The notes under the pieces were generated by a model. The model was not told the origin of the DNA. It worked only from the letters and a program-made list of their open reading frames with translations, and did not search any database. Both the position numbers and the translations under genes were made by a program. Below, in pieces: positions 33,492-43,584 of a DNA stretch of 64,000 bases. How positions within the stretch are numbered: position 1 is the first letter of the stretch; each line of letters starts with the position of its first letter. The stretch is from Beta vulgaris subsp. vulgaris (lineage: Eukaryota; Streptophyta; Magnoliopsida; Caryophyllales; Amaranthaceae), in assembly GCF_026745355.1 (NCBI RefSeq), contig NC_079206.1:46015716-46079715 (forward strand). Direction: 5' to 3'.

Positions 33492-35355
33492 CTGCAAGAA
33501 TGGATTAAGCAAGTTTAAGACACTTAGCCAATGAAAATGAGAAAAACTAAGCCATTTCGAGCCCTTTTTTGGGTTTCATGTTCCTATAATCCTACCTCTA
33601 TGCCTATTTCAAGTTTTAATGCCTCATGCAAGTCCTAGAATACTCATTGAAACTTTCTACTACTTGGTTGTATGATTCTAAGCAAGTTTAATACACTTAG
33701 CCAATGAAAATGAGAGAAACTAAGCCATTTCGAGCCTTTTTTGGGTTTCATGTTCCTATAATCCTACCTCTATGCCTATTTCAAGTTCTAATGCCTCATG
33801 CAAGTCCTAAAATACTCATTTAAACTTTCTACTACTTGGTTGTATGATTCTAAGCAAGTTTAAGACACTTAGCCAATGAAAATGAGAGAAACTAAGCCAT
33901 TTCGAGCCTTTTTTGGGTTTCATGTTCCTATAATCCTACTTCTATGCCTATTTCAAGTTCTAATGGCTCATGTAAGTCCTAAAATACTCATTTAAACTTT
34001 CTAGTACTTGGTTGTATGATTCTAAGCAAGTTTAAGACACTTAGCCAATGAAAATGAGAGAAACTAAGCTATTTCGAGCCCTTTTTTGGGTTTCATGTTC
34101 CTATAATCCTACCTCTATGCCTATTTTAAGTTCTAATGGCTCATGCAAGTCCTAGAATACTCATTTAAACTTTCTATTACTTGGTTGTATGATTCTAAGC
34201 AAGTTTAATACACTTAGCCAATGAAAATGAGAGAAACTAAGCCATTTCGAGCCTTTTTTGGGTTTCATGTTCCTATAATCCTACCTCTATGCCTATTTCA
34301 AGTTCTAATGCCTCATGCAAGTCCTAAAATACTCATTTAAACTTTTTACTACTTGGTTGTATGATTCTAGCAAGTTTAAGACACTTAGCCAATGAAAATG
34401 AGAGAAACTAAGCCATTTCGAGCCTTTTTTGGGTTTCATGTTCCTATAATCCTACTTCTATGCCTATTTCAAGTTTTAATGGCTCATGCAAGTCCTATAA
34501 TACTCATATAAACTTTCTACTACTTGGTTGTATGATTCTAAGCAAGTTTAATACACTTAGGCAATGAAAATGAGAGAAACTAAGCCATTTTGAACCTTTT
34601 TTGGGTTTCATGTTCCTATAATCCTACCTCTATGCCTATTTCAAGTTCTAATGTCTCATGAAAGTCCTAAAATACTCATTTAAACTTTCTACTACCTGGT
34701 TGTATGATTCTAAGCAAGTTTAAGACACTTAGCCAATGAAAATGAGAGAAACTAAGCCATTTCGAGCCTTTTTTAGGTTTCATGTTCCTATAATCCTACT
34801 TCTATGCCTATTTCAAGTTCTAATGGCTCATGCAAGTCCTAAAATACTCATTTAAACTTTCTACTACTTGGTTGTATGATTCTAAGCAAGTTTAAGACAC
34901 TTAGCCAATGAAAATGAGAGAAACTAAGCCATTTCGAGCCTTTTTTGGGTTTCATGTTCCTATAATCGTACTTCTATGCCTATTTCAAGTTCTAATGGCT
35001 CATACAAGTCCTAGAATACTCATTTAAACTTTCTACTACTTGGTTGTATGATTCCAAGAAAGTTTAATACACTTAGCCAATGAAAATGAGAGAAACTAAG
35101 CGATTTCGAGCCCTTTTTTGGGTTTCATGTTCCTATAATCCTACTTCTATGCCTATTTCAAGTTCTAATGGCTCATGCAAGTCCTAAAATACTCATTTAA
35201 ACTTTCTACTACTTGGTTGTATGATTTCAAGCAAGTTTAATACACTTAGCTAATGAAAATGAGAGAAACTAATCCATTTCGAGCCCTTTTTTAGGTTTCA
35301 TGTTCCTATAATCCTACCTCTATGAAAATGTATGATCCTATATTATTTCAATTAC
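33492..35355 (-). other. CACTA gene intron, 1.86 kb
   Basis: Splice sites GT (35355) and AG (33492) are canonical and the flanking exons keep phase. Nearly the whole intron is the 172-bp tandem array. Confidence 0.7.
33505..35330 (+). repeat. Tandem array, 11 units of about 172 bp
   Basis: Unit starts (AAGTTTAAKACACTTAGCC) lie at 33511, 33684, 33856, 34028, 34201, 34372, 34544, 34716, 34888, 35060 and 35233, giving periods of 171-173. The last unit is partial. Variant sites such as AAGACAC/AATACAC, GCCTCATG/GGCTCATG and CCTACCTC/CCTACTTC tend to alternate along the array, hinting at a two-unit (about 345 bp) higher-order pattern. Confidence 0.97.
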
Positions 35356-35356
35356 C

Positions 35357-35464
35357 TTGATTTTTTGGATTTTGTCGTTGATCGGCACCTTCTTTCCAGA
35401 CTCATCCCTCATGTGTGTGTCCATGAACAAGTCTACAGCGGAAGGCAGCACCCCTCCACACTGT
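35357..35464 (-). pseudogene. CACTA Transposase_24-type protein, upstream exon
   Basis: Between an acceptor (GAACGTGTAG, ending at 35465) and a donor AAG|GTAATTG at 35355 the exon encodes AQCGGVLPSAVDLFMDTHMR and DESGKKVPINDKIQKIK. The VDLF..TH pattern is the hallmark of Transposase_24. Phase is 0 and joins cleanly to ESYDKN at 33491. Exons further upstream are replaced by the sub-terminal repeats. Confidence 0.75.
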
Positions 35465-35675
35465 GCGGCCTACACGTTCAAAGACATTAATTAAATCAAG
35501 TTTTTGGATTAATTGTATTCAAACAAGTTACACTTACCAAAATAAACGGACGCTAAATCGGACGGTACATAGCGTCAGATACTACATCGGACGGTAATTC
35601 GACGTTTACCGTCTGTTTTATTAGACGGACGCTAAAGGCAGACGCAAAATATGCGGATTCTTGTTGTGTAGGGTA

Positions 35676-36225
35676 AGTAGGGTCAAATCAATAAAAAGAT
35701 GGTCGTTTTAATATAGCTTCCATAGTATGGGAAAACTGAACAAGATCAAAATTATGATAATTAATTCTAAACTAATAAAATACGCAAAATCAGACTAAAA
35801 AGATCAAGGGTAATGGTTCACCAAATTCATATATAATTACATATAATCTGTCAAAATATCATCAATAGTTCAATTAATTAGATATTTAGAGCACATGTTA
35901 ATATTATTGTCGGGTCTTAACGCTCTCAAATCAACATGTATAGTATAATCGCTAACATAATTAGATTTGTTAATTGTAGCAAGTCGTAAGCCGTAAGCCT
36001 CGAAGCAGACTTGTTATTAGCGAGATTTAATCAAACACATGTTGCAAGATGAATAATATAAACACTAATCAGTTAGAGATATCAATGACTAACCAAACCA
36101 TAAATAACATCAATCAAGATTCATAGTATATAAACATGGATTCCCAAATCCTATAAATAAAAACTACTCAATCATTAAATAAATAAGAAAATCTAAATCT
36201 ACAAAGGAAATCATAATTAAAAAAA
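35676..36225. other. AT-rich stretch without recognised genes
   Basis: Nothing identifiable. It is probably the same older unit that resumes at 37063 on the other side of the small MULE. Confidence 0.4.
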
Positions 36226-37062
36226 GGGTTTTTCTACGTTATGCCCTCGTGTTTTTTCATTTTCTACGTTGTACCCCATCTTTTTGGAATTTCTACACTG
36301 TGCCCTGTGTTATCTATTTTTAATACAAAATGCCATTGCCGTTAAGTGGCTGTTATGTGTCCCGTTAGTGAAATTAATAATGATTAATTAATTGAATTAA
36401 TTTGAGTAGCTGTTAAAAAAACATGAGAGGGAAACTTTCCCACCAAAAAACTAGGGTTTGACTCCCTTTTATTAACTTATTTCCCTTTTCCCAAATCTTA
36501 ATCTTCTTCCTTTTCTCTTTGAAGCTCCTCTCCATCATCAACAATGTCAACTGCAAATTCTTACTCAGTTGCGGCCTTGGAACGGGAATTCGTCAGTCCC
36601 AAGTGTAATTGCAGCCCCCCCAAAAACGCGAGATTGCACATCTCTGGATCTCAACGCAATCATGGTAGGGCATATTTCAAGTGCGATTTTTGCAATTTTT
36701 TGTGTGGTTGCACAATGGACATATGATTAGATGAGGAGATGCTGCAGTTTTTTTTGCTCTGGGATTTTGTTTTTGGGACAGAGTGCGAAGAAGAGGGAGT
36801 AAGGAAGTTCAATGATCAAAACATGAGAGAGAGAGAGAGAGGAGGGGTATTTTATTTTCTTTTTTTTTTGTTCGAAAAAATTATAAAATTGACGGTAGGT
36901 GAGACATTTAATGTCAAACCTAACGTCCGTCATTAATAAGCCCTCATTAATGGCATTTTGTATTAAAAATAGATAACACAAGGGCACAATATAGAAATTC
37001 CAAAAAGATGGGGTACAACGTAGAAAATAAAAAAAACACGAGGGCATAACGTAGAAAAACCC
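36226..37062 (+). mobile_element. Non-autonomous MULE with 112-bp terminal inverted repeats
   Basis: The left TIR 36226-36337 (GGGTTTTTCTACGTTATGCC) and right TIR 36949-37062 are near-perfect inverted copies. The flanks TTAAAAAAA and TTAAAAAAT give a 9-bp target duplication with one mismatch, as for Mutator-like elements. The centre holds a GRF zinc-finger fragment and a gene-like 5' leader, the pattern of a Pack-MULE. Confidence 0.9.
36544..36726 (+). CDS. GRF-type zinc finger fragment inside the MULE
   Basis: A 60-residue frame from an ATG after a C/T-rich leader. It contains PKCNCSPPKNARLHISGSQR, then NHGRAYFKCDFCNFLCGC. The spaced cysteines and the NHGR(A/P)YFKC core match the zf-GRF family, a small DNA-interacting finger often found next to plant transposon genes. 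The usual tryptophan after the third cysteine pair (FFRW) is changed to LCGC. Whether it is translated is unknown. It may be a captured host piece or cargo typical of this MULE family; a second GRF protein is in the MULE at 46.4-50.3 kb. Confidence 0.6.
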   Translation: MSTANSYSVAALEREFVSPKCNCSPPKNARLHISGSQRNHGRAYFKCDFCNFLCGCTMDI

Positions 37063-37367
37063 TTAAAAAATCAATGAAAGAAACTAATAGAACTCATGAA
37101 TTAATGCATAAGAATAAAAATAGGGTTTACTCCTAAAAAAATTTGAGATAAAAAGGTAGAAAACTAAAACTAGAACTAAGGACTTGTTCTTTTCGACATA
37201 AAACAAATGAACTAAATTAAATTAAACTGAACTGATTGCAACTGAATTGAACTGAACTGATTGCAACTGAACTAAACTAAATTAAATTATAACTAATAGT
37301 AATGATAATAATTTAGCTATCATTAATTAATAAATATAAATTAATAAATAAATAATAATAATAACAA

Positions 37368-37466
37368 TATGATATGATATGATATGATATGATATGATAT
37401 GATATGATATGATATGATATGATATGATATGATATGATATGATATGATATGATATGATATGATATA
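37368..37466 (+). repeat. (GATAT)n microsatellite, about 20 units
   Basis: An uninterrupted run of the pentamer GATAT ends 10 bp before the CACTA element at 37476. Confidence 0.98.
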
Positions 37467-37475
37467 ATGAACTAA

Positions 37476-38545
37476 CACTAGGGGAAAAAACAGAAATGGC
37501 TGCGCAGGAAGGGCTGCGCTTTTCCTAAAAGCGCAGCCCTGCGCAACCCTTCACTTAGTAGGGCTGTGCTTTTAGTAGGGCTGCGTTTTTAAAAAAAGCG
37601 CAGCCCTTCTGCTATGTAGGGCTGCGCTTTTTAAAAAAAGCGCATCCCTTCCTAAAAAAAAAAGTTCGCGGGCTTCAAATATTAAGCGGGATTCGTCAAA
37701 TATATCCCTCATTATTCTCTCTCCTCTCTCACGTCCCTCATTATTCCTTTTCCTCATTCTCTCACGTCCCTCCTCCCTCTCCTCCTTCTCTCTCAAAAAC
37801 TCCCACAAACGTTGCGACAAAAACGCTGAAATGATTTGCACTAATCATGCCGACGGAGTCCGATTTCCTATTGTGATACCTTTTCGGAAGCGGAACGGGC
37901 CAACGAGTCAAACTCACCGCTATGCTGTGATGTTTAGACTTTAAGCCATCCGAGTTCGTTTAAGCCTCCAAATAGGCATTTTAAGTTTTTCCGAAATTTT
38001 TTTTCCTTAATTATGTATTAGGGTTTTGTTGTATGTATTTAAACATTATTAGGCTAATGTTTGGAGGTAGTTCTTGTATTTTCAGATCTATAATGTTCTT
38101 GTATACTTCTCTTTGTTTTGATTAATGTTCTTGTATACTTCTCTTTGTTTTGATTAATGTTCTTGTATTTTCATCTTTGTTTTGATTAATGTTCTTGTAT
38201 TTCAGATCTATAATTTCTTCTCTTCTGTATATTAGTTTTTGTTCCTTTTTTTCATTTTCGTTTTTTTTTTTTTTGTGTTTTGGGTTTAGTATTTTCATTT
38301 TCGTTTCGTTTCGTTTCTATTCTCTTCTGTTTAATTTTAGAAAATGTGATATTATGAGTAAAAAAGATGTCGAATTTTTTTTTTTTAATTTTTTTTTTTG
38401 GTAGGAAGGGCTTCGTTGTGAAGGGCTGCGCTTTTCTAGCGCAACCCTACTTAAAAAGTGAAGGGTTGCTACTAAAAGGGATGCTGTCAAAAAGCAGCCC
38501 TACATGCCTTTTTCAGCGCAACCCTTCTTCATTTTTCCACTAGTG
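37476..38545 (+). mobile_element. Non-autonomous CACTA element, 1070 bp
   Basis: The left end CACTAGGGGAAAAAACAG and right end ATTTTTCCACTAGTG are flanked by a 3-bp target duplication TAA on both sides. Sub-terminal GGGCTGCGCTTTT words lie at 37500-37650 and 38405-38535. The interior (37680-38340) resembles a captured gene start: a GA/CT-rich leader, a short coding-like piece with CCTATTGTGATACC, and an intron-like T-rich segment with repeats of TTAATGTTCTTGTATA. There is no transposase, so it would need one in trans. Confidence 0.9.
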
Positions 38546-39000
38546 TAACTAATGAAATGTCGGGACTTATCCTGCTACTACCCCCGTTTCCTAAAGATCT
38601 TCCTTGTTACTGTTACTACAGATACCAATAAGAATTAATTGTGTGGGGTGGGTAAAGTATGAGAGAGAAAGGGGTTAAGATAAATAAACAAATAAAAAAA
38701 GTTAAAGTAGGAGAGAGGAAGGGAGTAAAATTGAATTAATAATGTAATGGTGGAACTAATGAAACGCCGGGACTTATCCTGCCACTACCTCCGTTCCTAA
38801 AGATCTTCCTTGTTACTGTTACTACAGATACCAATGAGAATTAATTTTTTTTTTTTGAGGGGACCAATGAGAATTAATTTGTGTGGGGTGTGGGGTGGGT
38901 AAAGTATGAGAGAGAAAGGGGTTAAGATAAATAAACAAATAAAGAAAAGTTAAAGTAGGAGAGATGAAGGGAGTAAAATTGAATTAATAATGTAATGGTG
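38546..39000 (+). repeat. 208-bp tandem duplication covering a Stowaway left half
   Basis: The unit from AACTAATGAAAYGYCGGGACT through AATAATGTAATGGTGG occurs at about 38546-38753 and 38754-39001. It includes about 30 bp outside the MITE terminus, so the duplication happened after MITE insertion. Confidence 0.8.
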
Positions 39001-39130
39001 GTCCATATGATAGGGACGTGAGAGGGTAAAAAGGAAAAAAAATTCCAAATAAGGAATAAAGTAAAAGAGGGAAGATTTTTGGAAGCGCACTTAAACGGAA
39101 AGAGTGAAGATCTTTAGGAAACGGAGGGAG
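38578..39130 (+). mobile_element. Stowaway-like MITE with internal duplication
   Basis: The left end CTACCCCCGTTTCCTAAAGA and right end TCTTTAGGAAACGGAGGGAG are inverted, and TA flanks both. This is the Tc1/mariner Stowaway pattern. A second left end sits at 38786 because of the duplication. Confidence 0.8.
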
Positions 39131-39389
39131 TATATGTCAAGAAAGATTTAGTGTCACTACTTTTCACTAAAACTTACCTATATCATATAGTATATAATTT
39201 TGTGGGTTTAGTAATTAAGAAGTTACACTGGACCCACTCCACCAGATATTCAATATGAAGAACGACATAAAATTCAGAGACTCACAATATGATGGAACTG
39301 CAATTTTTGAATGAAATATTGATGGAAAATCATAATATGAAATATCAAATGTTCTTCCGAAATGACTATGGCTATAACTACTTATAGGT

Positions 39390-39899
39390 TAAGGAATTGC
39401 CAGGAACATACTATAATAGATTTTATCACAACTGGTTTACCGGTCAATTAAGAAATTGGTGGGACGATAGTATTAACATAGAAACAAAAGTTCAAATACT
39501 TAATCACATCAAAATAGAAAATGAACAACAAGTCTTAGATGGAAGCTCAATTCTTATAAATATGATTGCTATGCAACAGAAATTAAGTGGGGTTAAGGTC
39601 AATGTTGCAAGAAGAAGGCTGGCAACTGTGGGAAGAATTTATCATCAAGGGGGATGAAGAACTTAGAGAAGTCCCACTGAAGAAAAGGACCACAATCAGG
39701 TCCTTTGCTACAGCTTTGGGAGTTAGCCCATCAACATTTTATAGGTTGATCAAGAGGGGTATTCTGAGATGACATACAAACTCCATCAAAACAAAACTAT
39801 CTAATAAACACAAACCACAAGACTTAAGTTTGTTCTCTCATACATAATCCCAAGAACAGTTGCAGAGAAACCAAGATTTGACATGCTTTACAATATGAT
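39390..39899 (+). pseudogene. Plant mariner-like transposase, N-terminal part
   Basis: Frames in this stretch end in VPLKKRTTIRSFATALGVSP followed by STFYRLIKRGILR, the helix-turn-helix DNA-binding region of plant mariner (MLE) transposases. Upstream the residues (ARRRLATVGRIY, KLSGVKVN) match poorly preserved earlier sequence with a frame change near 39600. The gene is interrupted at 39900 by a CACTA element, directly before the first catalytic aspartate. Confidence 0.75.
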
Positions 39900-39900
39900 A

Positions 39901-41037
39901 CACTAGTGGAAAAATGAAGAAGGGCTGTGCTAAAAAAGGCATGTAGGGCTGCGCTTTTTGACAGCAGCCCTTTCAGTAGCAGCCCTTCACTTTTTAAGTA
40001 GGGCTGCGCTAGAAAAGCGCAGCCCTTAAGCTAGAAGGGCTGCGCTAGTTAGGAAAAAGCGCAGCCCTTCTAGCTTAGAAGGGCTGCGCTAGTTAGGAAA
40101 AAGCGCAGCCCTTCTGAGCTAGAAGGGCTGCGCTAGTTAGGAAAAGCGCAGCCCTTCCGACCAAAAAAAATAAAATAAAAAAAAAAATTTTGACATTTTT
40201 TTACTCATAATCTCACATTTTCTGAAATTAAACAGAAGAAAGAGAAACGAAACGAAAATACTAAACCCAAAACAATAAAAAGAATGAAACGAAAATGAAA
40301 AAAAGGAACAAAAACTAATATACAAAGAGAAGTATACAAAAGTATACAAGAACATTAATCAAAACAAAGATGAAAATACAAGAAATTATATACAAAGAGA
40401 AGTATACAAGAACATTAATCAAAATAAACAAAGAGAAGTATACAAGAACATTAATCAAAACAAAGAGAAGTATACAAGAACATAATCAAAATATATAAAC
40501 AAAGAGAAGTATACAAGAACATTATAGATCTGAAAATACAAGAACTACCTCCAAACATTAACCTAATAATGTTTAAATACATAAAACAAAACCCTAATAC
40601 ATAATTTAAGGGAAAAAAAATTTCGGAAAAACTTAAAATGGCTATTTGGAGGCTTAAACGAACTCGGATGGCTTAAAAAGCCTAAACATCATGGCATAGC
40701 AGTGAGTTTGACTCGTTGGCCGTTCCGCTTCCGAAAAGGTATCACAATAGGCAATCGGACTCCGTCGCCATGTTTAGTGCAAATCATTTCAAGGTTTTTG
40801 TCGCAAATGTTTATGGGAGTTTTTGAGAGAGAAGAGGGATGAGAGAGAAGAAGGATGAGAGAGAAGGAGGAAAGGAATAATGAGGGACGTGAGAGAGGAG
40901 AGAGAATGAGGGATAATATATTTGACGAATCCCCGCTCAATATTTCAAAGCCCGCGATTTCGAAATTTCAAATTTCAAATTTTTTTTAAAAAGCGCAGCC
41001 CTTCCTGTGCAGCCCTTTCTGTTTTTTTCCCCTAGTG
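39901..41037 (-). mobile_element. Non-autonomous CACTA element, 1137 bp, inverted relative to the one at 37476
   Basis: Left end CACTAGTGGAAAAATGAAG and right end TTTTTTTCCCCTAGTG are the same termini as at 37476-38545 in the opposite order. Sub-terminal words AGAAGGGCTGCGCTAG recur at 39925-40165. The interior shares with the other copy the coding-like piece with CGGACTCCGTCG and the TTAATCAAAACAAAGA repeats. Target duplication is unclear (ata left, tcg right). Confidence 0.88.
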
Positions 41038-41620
41038 TCGATATACAGATGAAAAATGGTTTTTCATGAGCAAGATAACACAGAGGTTCTATCTGTTGTC
41101 AGAAGAGGAAGATCCATACAGAACATGTTAGTCAAAACACTTCACAACAAAGGTCATGTTTATAGGGGGTATTTTTTATGATAATGAGTTGTGTATTTAT
41201 GATGATAAAATAGGAATATATCCATTTATTGATGAAGTGAAAACCCAAAGAAGAAGCAAAAACAGAGAAAGGGGCACTTTAGAATTGAATGCAAAGCAGA
41301 GTATCACCAAGAAAACCATCAGGGACATGCTCATAAACACATTGTTGCCAGCAATAAGGGCTAAGTGGCCAGCTTTTGGTTGCAAAATAATATGGATACA
41401 ACAAATGATGCTAGACCACACATAGCACTAAATGATTAATTATGGTTAGAAGCAGCAAAACAGGATGGGTTTGAGATCAACCTAATCCAACAGCCAGCTT
41501 AGTCCCTAGATCTCGACATACTAGACTTAGGTTTTTTTGCTGCCATTATAACACCAAGCATTCCCAGACACAGTTGCTAAGTTGGTTCATAGCTAGTGTG
41601 GTGGATGCATATAACATTTA
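41038..41620 (+). pseudogene. Plant mariner-like transposase, catalytic part
   Basis: The frame resumes with TDEKWFFMSKITQRFYLLSE, then after a stop KVMFIGGIF, IGIYPFIDEVKTQRRSKNRE, SITKKTIRDMLINTLLPAIR and AKWPAFGCKIIWIQQ. A frameshift follows, after which NDARPHIALND and SPDLDILDLGFF are readable. The three aspartates of the plant DD39D triad (DEKWF, NDARPH, SPDLDILD) can all be located, but two frame errors and stops kill the gene. A MULE interrupts it at 41621. Confidence 0.88.
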
Positions 41621-42611
41621 CGATTTTTTCACCAAGTACCCCCGAGTTTTCAAAAAATTCACCTGATACCCTCCAAGTTTTCAAAATTCACAGGGTATCC
41701 CTAAGTTTCAAACTATTACACGGGGTACCCTTAAATGCCCTTAATGACTAACGACGTTAACTGCCGTTAGCCTTAAACCTCATTAAACCCTAATTAGGCC
41801 TAATTAACCTAACTAAACCCTAATTAGGCCTAATTAACCTAACCCTAACCCCTAATTTCAAACTCTAACCCCACTACCACACAACCACCACCCCCTCCCC
41901 TCCACCCACCCCACCCCTGCAGCCACAACCCCTACCGCAACCCCCCCACCCCACCGCAGCCCCCCACCCTCCCTCCCCCACTCCCCGCAACCCGGCGCCC
42001 CACCCTCCCTCCCCCAATTTCCGCGAAACACAAAGTACCCCACAGTGAAAAACAGAGAAGAAGAAGGGGTTGCGGGCGGCGCAGGCGGTGGGGTGCAAAA
42101 ATGGTAAGGGGTGGTGCTGTGGGGGGCGCGGTGGTGGGGAGGGTCTGGGGGCGATGGGGAGGAGGTGGGGAGGAGGGCTGCTGCATGGGATGGGGGAGGG
42201 GATCTGGCTGCTGCGGGGGTGGGGGAGGGGGGTCGGGCTGCTGGTGGTGGAGGGGGAAGGGGAGGGGGATCGGGCTGCTGGCGGGGGTGGGGGAGAGGGG
42301 TTGTGTGGTGGTGGGCGGGTGGTGGAGGGGGGATGGGTGGTGGTTAGGGTTAGTTAGGTTTTAGGATTTAGGGTTTATTTAGGTTAATTAGAGTTTATTT
42401 AGGTTAATTAGAGTTTATTTAAGTTAATTAGGGGAAATTAGATGTTAATTACGATTAATGACTAACGGCGGTTAACGCCGTTAGTCAGTAAGGGCATTTA
42501 AGGGTACCCCGTGTATTAGTTTGAAACTTAGGGGTACCCTGTGAATTTTGAAAACTTGGAGGGTACCAGGTGAATTTTTTGAAAACTCGAGGGTACTTGG
42601 TGAAAAAACCG
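41621..42611 (+). mobile_element. Non-autonomous MULE with about 150-bp TIRs and GC-rich core
   Basis: The left TIR starts CGATTTTTTCACCAAGTACC and the right one ends GGTACTTGGTGAAAAAACCG. Homology runs about 150 bp inward to the GTTAACGCCGTTAG region. Flanking 9-mers TAACATTTA and TAATATTTA differ at one site. The core switches from C-rich (41870-42010) to G-rich (42060-42345). Gly-rich open frames there are composition artefacts. Confidence 0.88.
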
Positions 42612-42877
42612 TAATATTTATTATCCCAAGTTTATTAACTATACTTGGTTGCACCTAATGTATGTCATGGCTGAAACATTGAAGCTAAAGGGTGAGAACA
42701 ATTACAAAACTCCCCCACAAAGGCAAGACAAAAATGGATAAACTTGGTCATTTCCTAACTTATATAGATATAGCTGATGAGTTGTTAAATGACACGGTGG
42801 CTTTTCTCAATCAAGACATAGTCAATGAGGCAGTTCCTATGTGGGATGGAATGGTCCTTGGACTAGAGGAACAGTAG
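42612..42877 (+). pseudogene. Plant mariner-like transposase, C-terminal part
   Basis: After the MULE the sequence gives residues resembling the end of plant mariner transposases (KGENNYKTPPQR read with one shift, then acidic tail LLNDTVAFLNQDIVNEA). It closes the split gene that started at about 39390. Confidence 0.6.
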
Positions 42878-43580
42878 AAGGAAGGCACACCACAGAAGAC
42901 TGAACACCGACTCAACCAAGCAGCAACATGTCATCAAGAGTAGTTATGGTTTGGTGAGGCAACTTTTTGTAAAGGAAAAATATTTTGTAATAGGATCATA
43001 TTTTGTACATGTAAATATGAATGAAATGCCTTTTGAAAATAAAATTATCATTTGGTTTCCATTTGGTGATACATTGAAAGGGAACCATTTAAAAATAAAA
43101 TTAGGAATAAGGTTGTCCTCTTAAGAAGTCCCCAATCACCCATACAAAAACATAAATGACCAAACAAGTAGCCTCATAAACAGAACAACAGATTCATACA
43201 TAAGTGGTAGTAGGGGGTTAACAAGTATGGTCTTGTACAAAATAAACATCATAAATGACCTCATTCATCATTGATGATATTAAACCTCTCAGGTCAATGT
43301 TATCAATCATACAACAAGACATCCCGCAATGATAATTTCCCCCTACTGTTGCCTCTACAAATGCAATCAAGTGCTATTCTGGGTGACATACAGGTTAGGC
43401 TAAAAATATGAATTTTGTGTAAATAATGTACTGATATTTACATCATTGAGGACCAACCCTTACAAAAACATGTTAACATCTACACTTATGTACACAATAT
43501 TCCAACCCATTTTCAAGCCTCTATTTCCCGATTAAATAGATTTAATTGTGCATCATAGTTTCTTCGGTTCAATCGAGAAG
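42878..43580. other. AT-rich stretch without recognised genes
   Basis: Probably the 3' side of the mariner element; its terminal repeat was not found. Confidence 0.4.
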
Positions 43581-43584
43581 AAGA

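Larger units (their letters stand above)
32390..35675 (-). mobile_element. Deleted CACTA-like element with TTAGCGTCCG sub-terminal repeats
   Basis: Both flanks are dense in the inverted word pair TTAGCGTCCG / CGGACGCTAA (32395-32790 and 35545-35650). The right end reads GATTCTTGTTGTGTAG, similar to the reverse of the common plant terminus CACTACAACAAGAA but with the last bases permuted. The left terminus is missing. Inside is part of a Transposase_24 gene on the minus strand. No TNP2-type transposase is present, so it was mobile only in trans, if at all. Confidence 0.65.

Noticed and set aside
42070..42364. Three overlapping Gly-rich open frames
   Set aside because: They arise from G-rich composition in the MULE core, exist in several frames at once and have no domain features.
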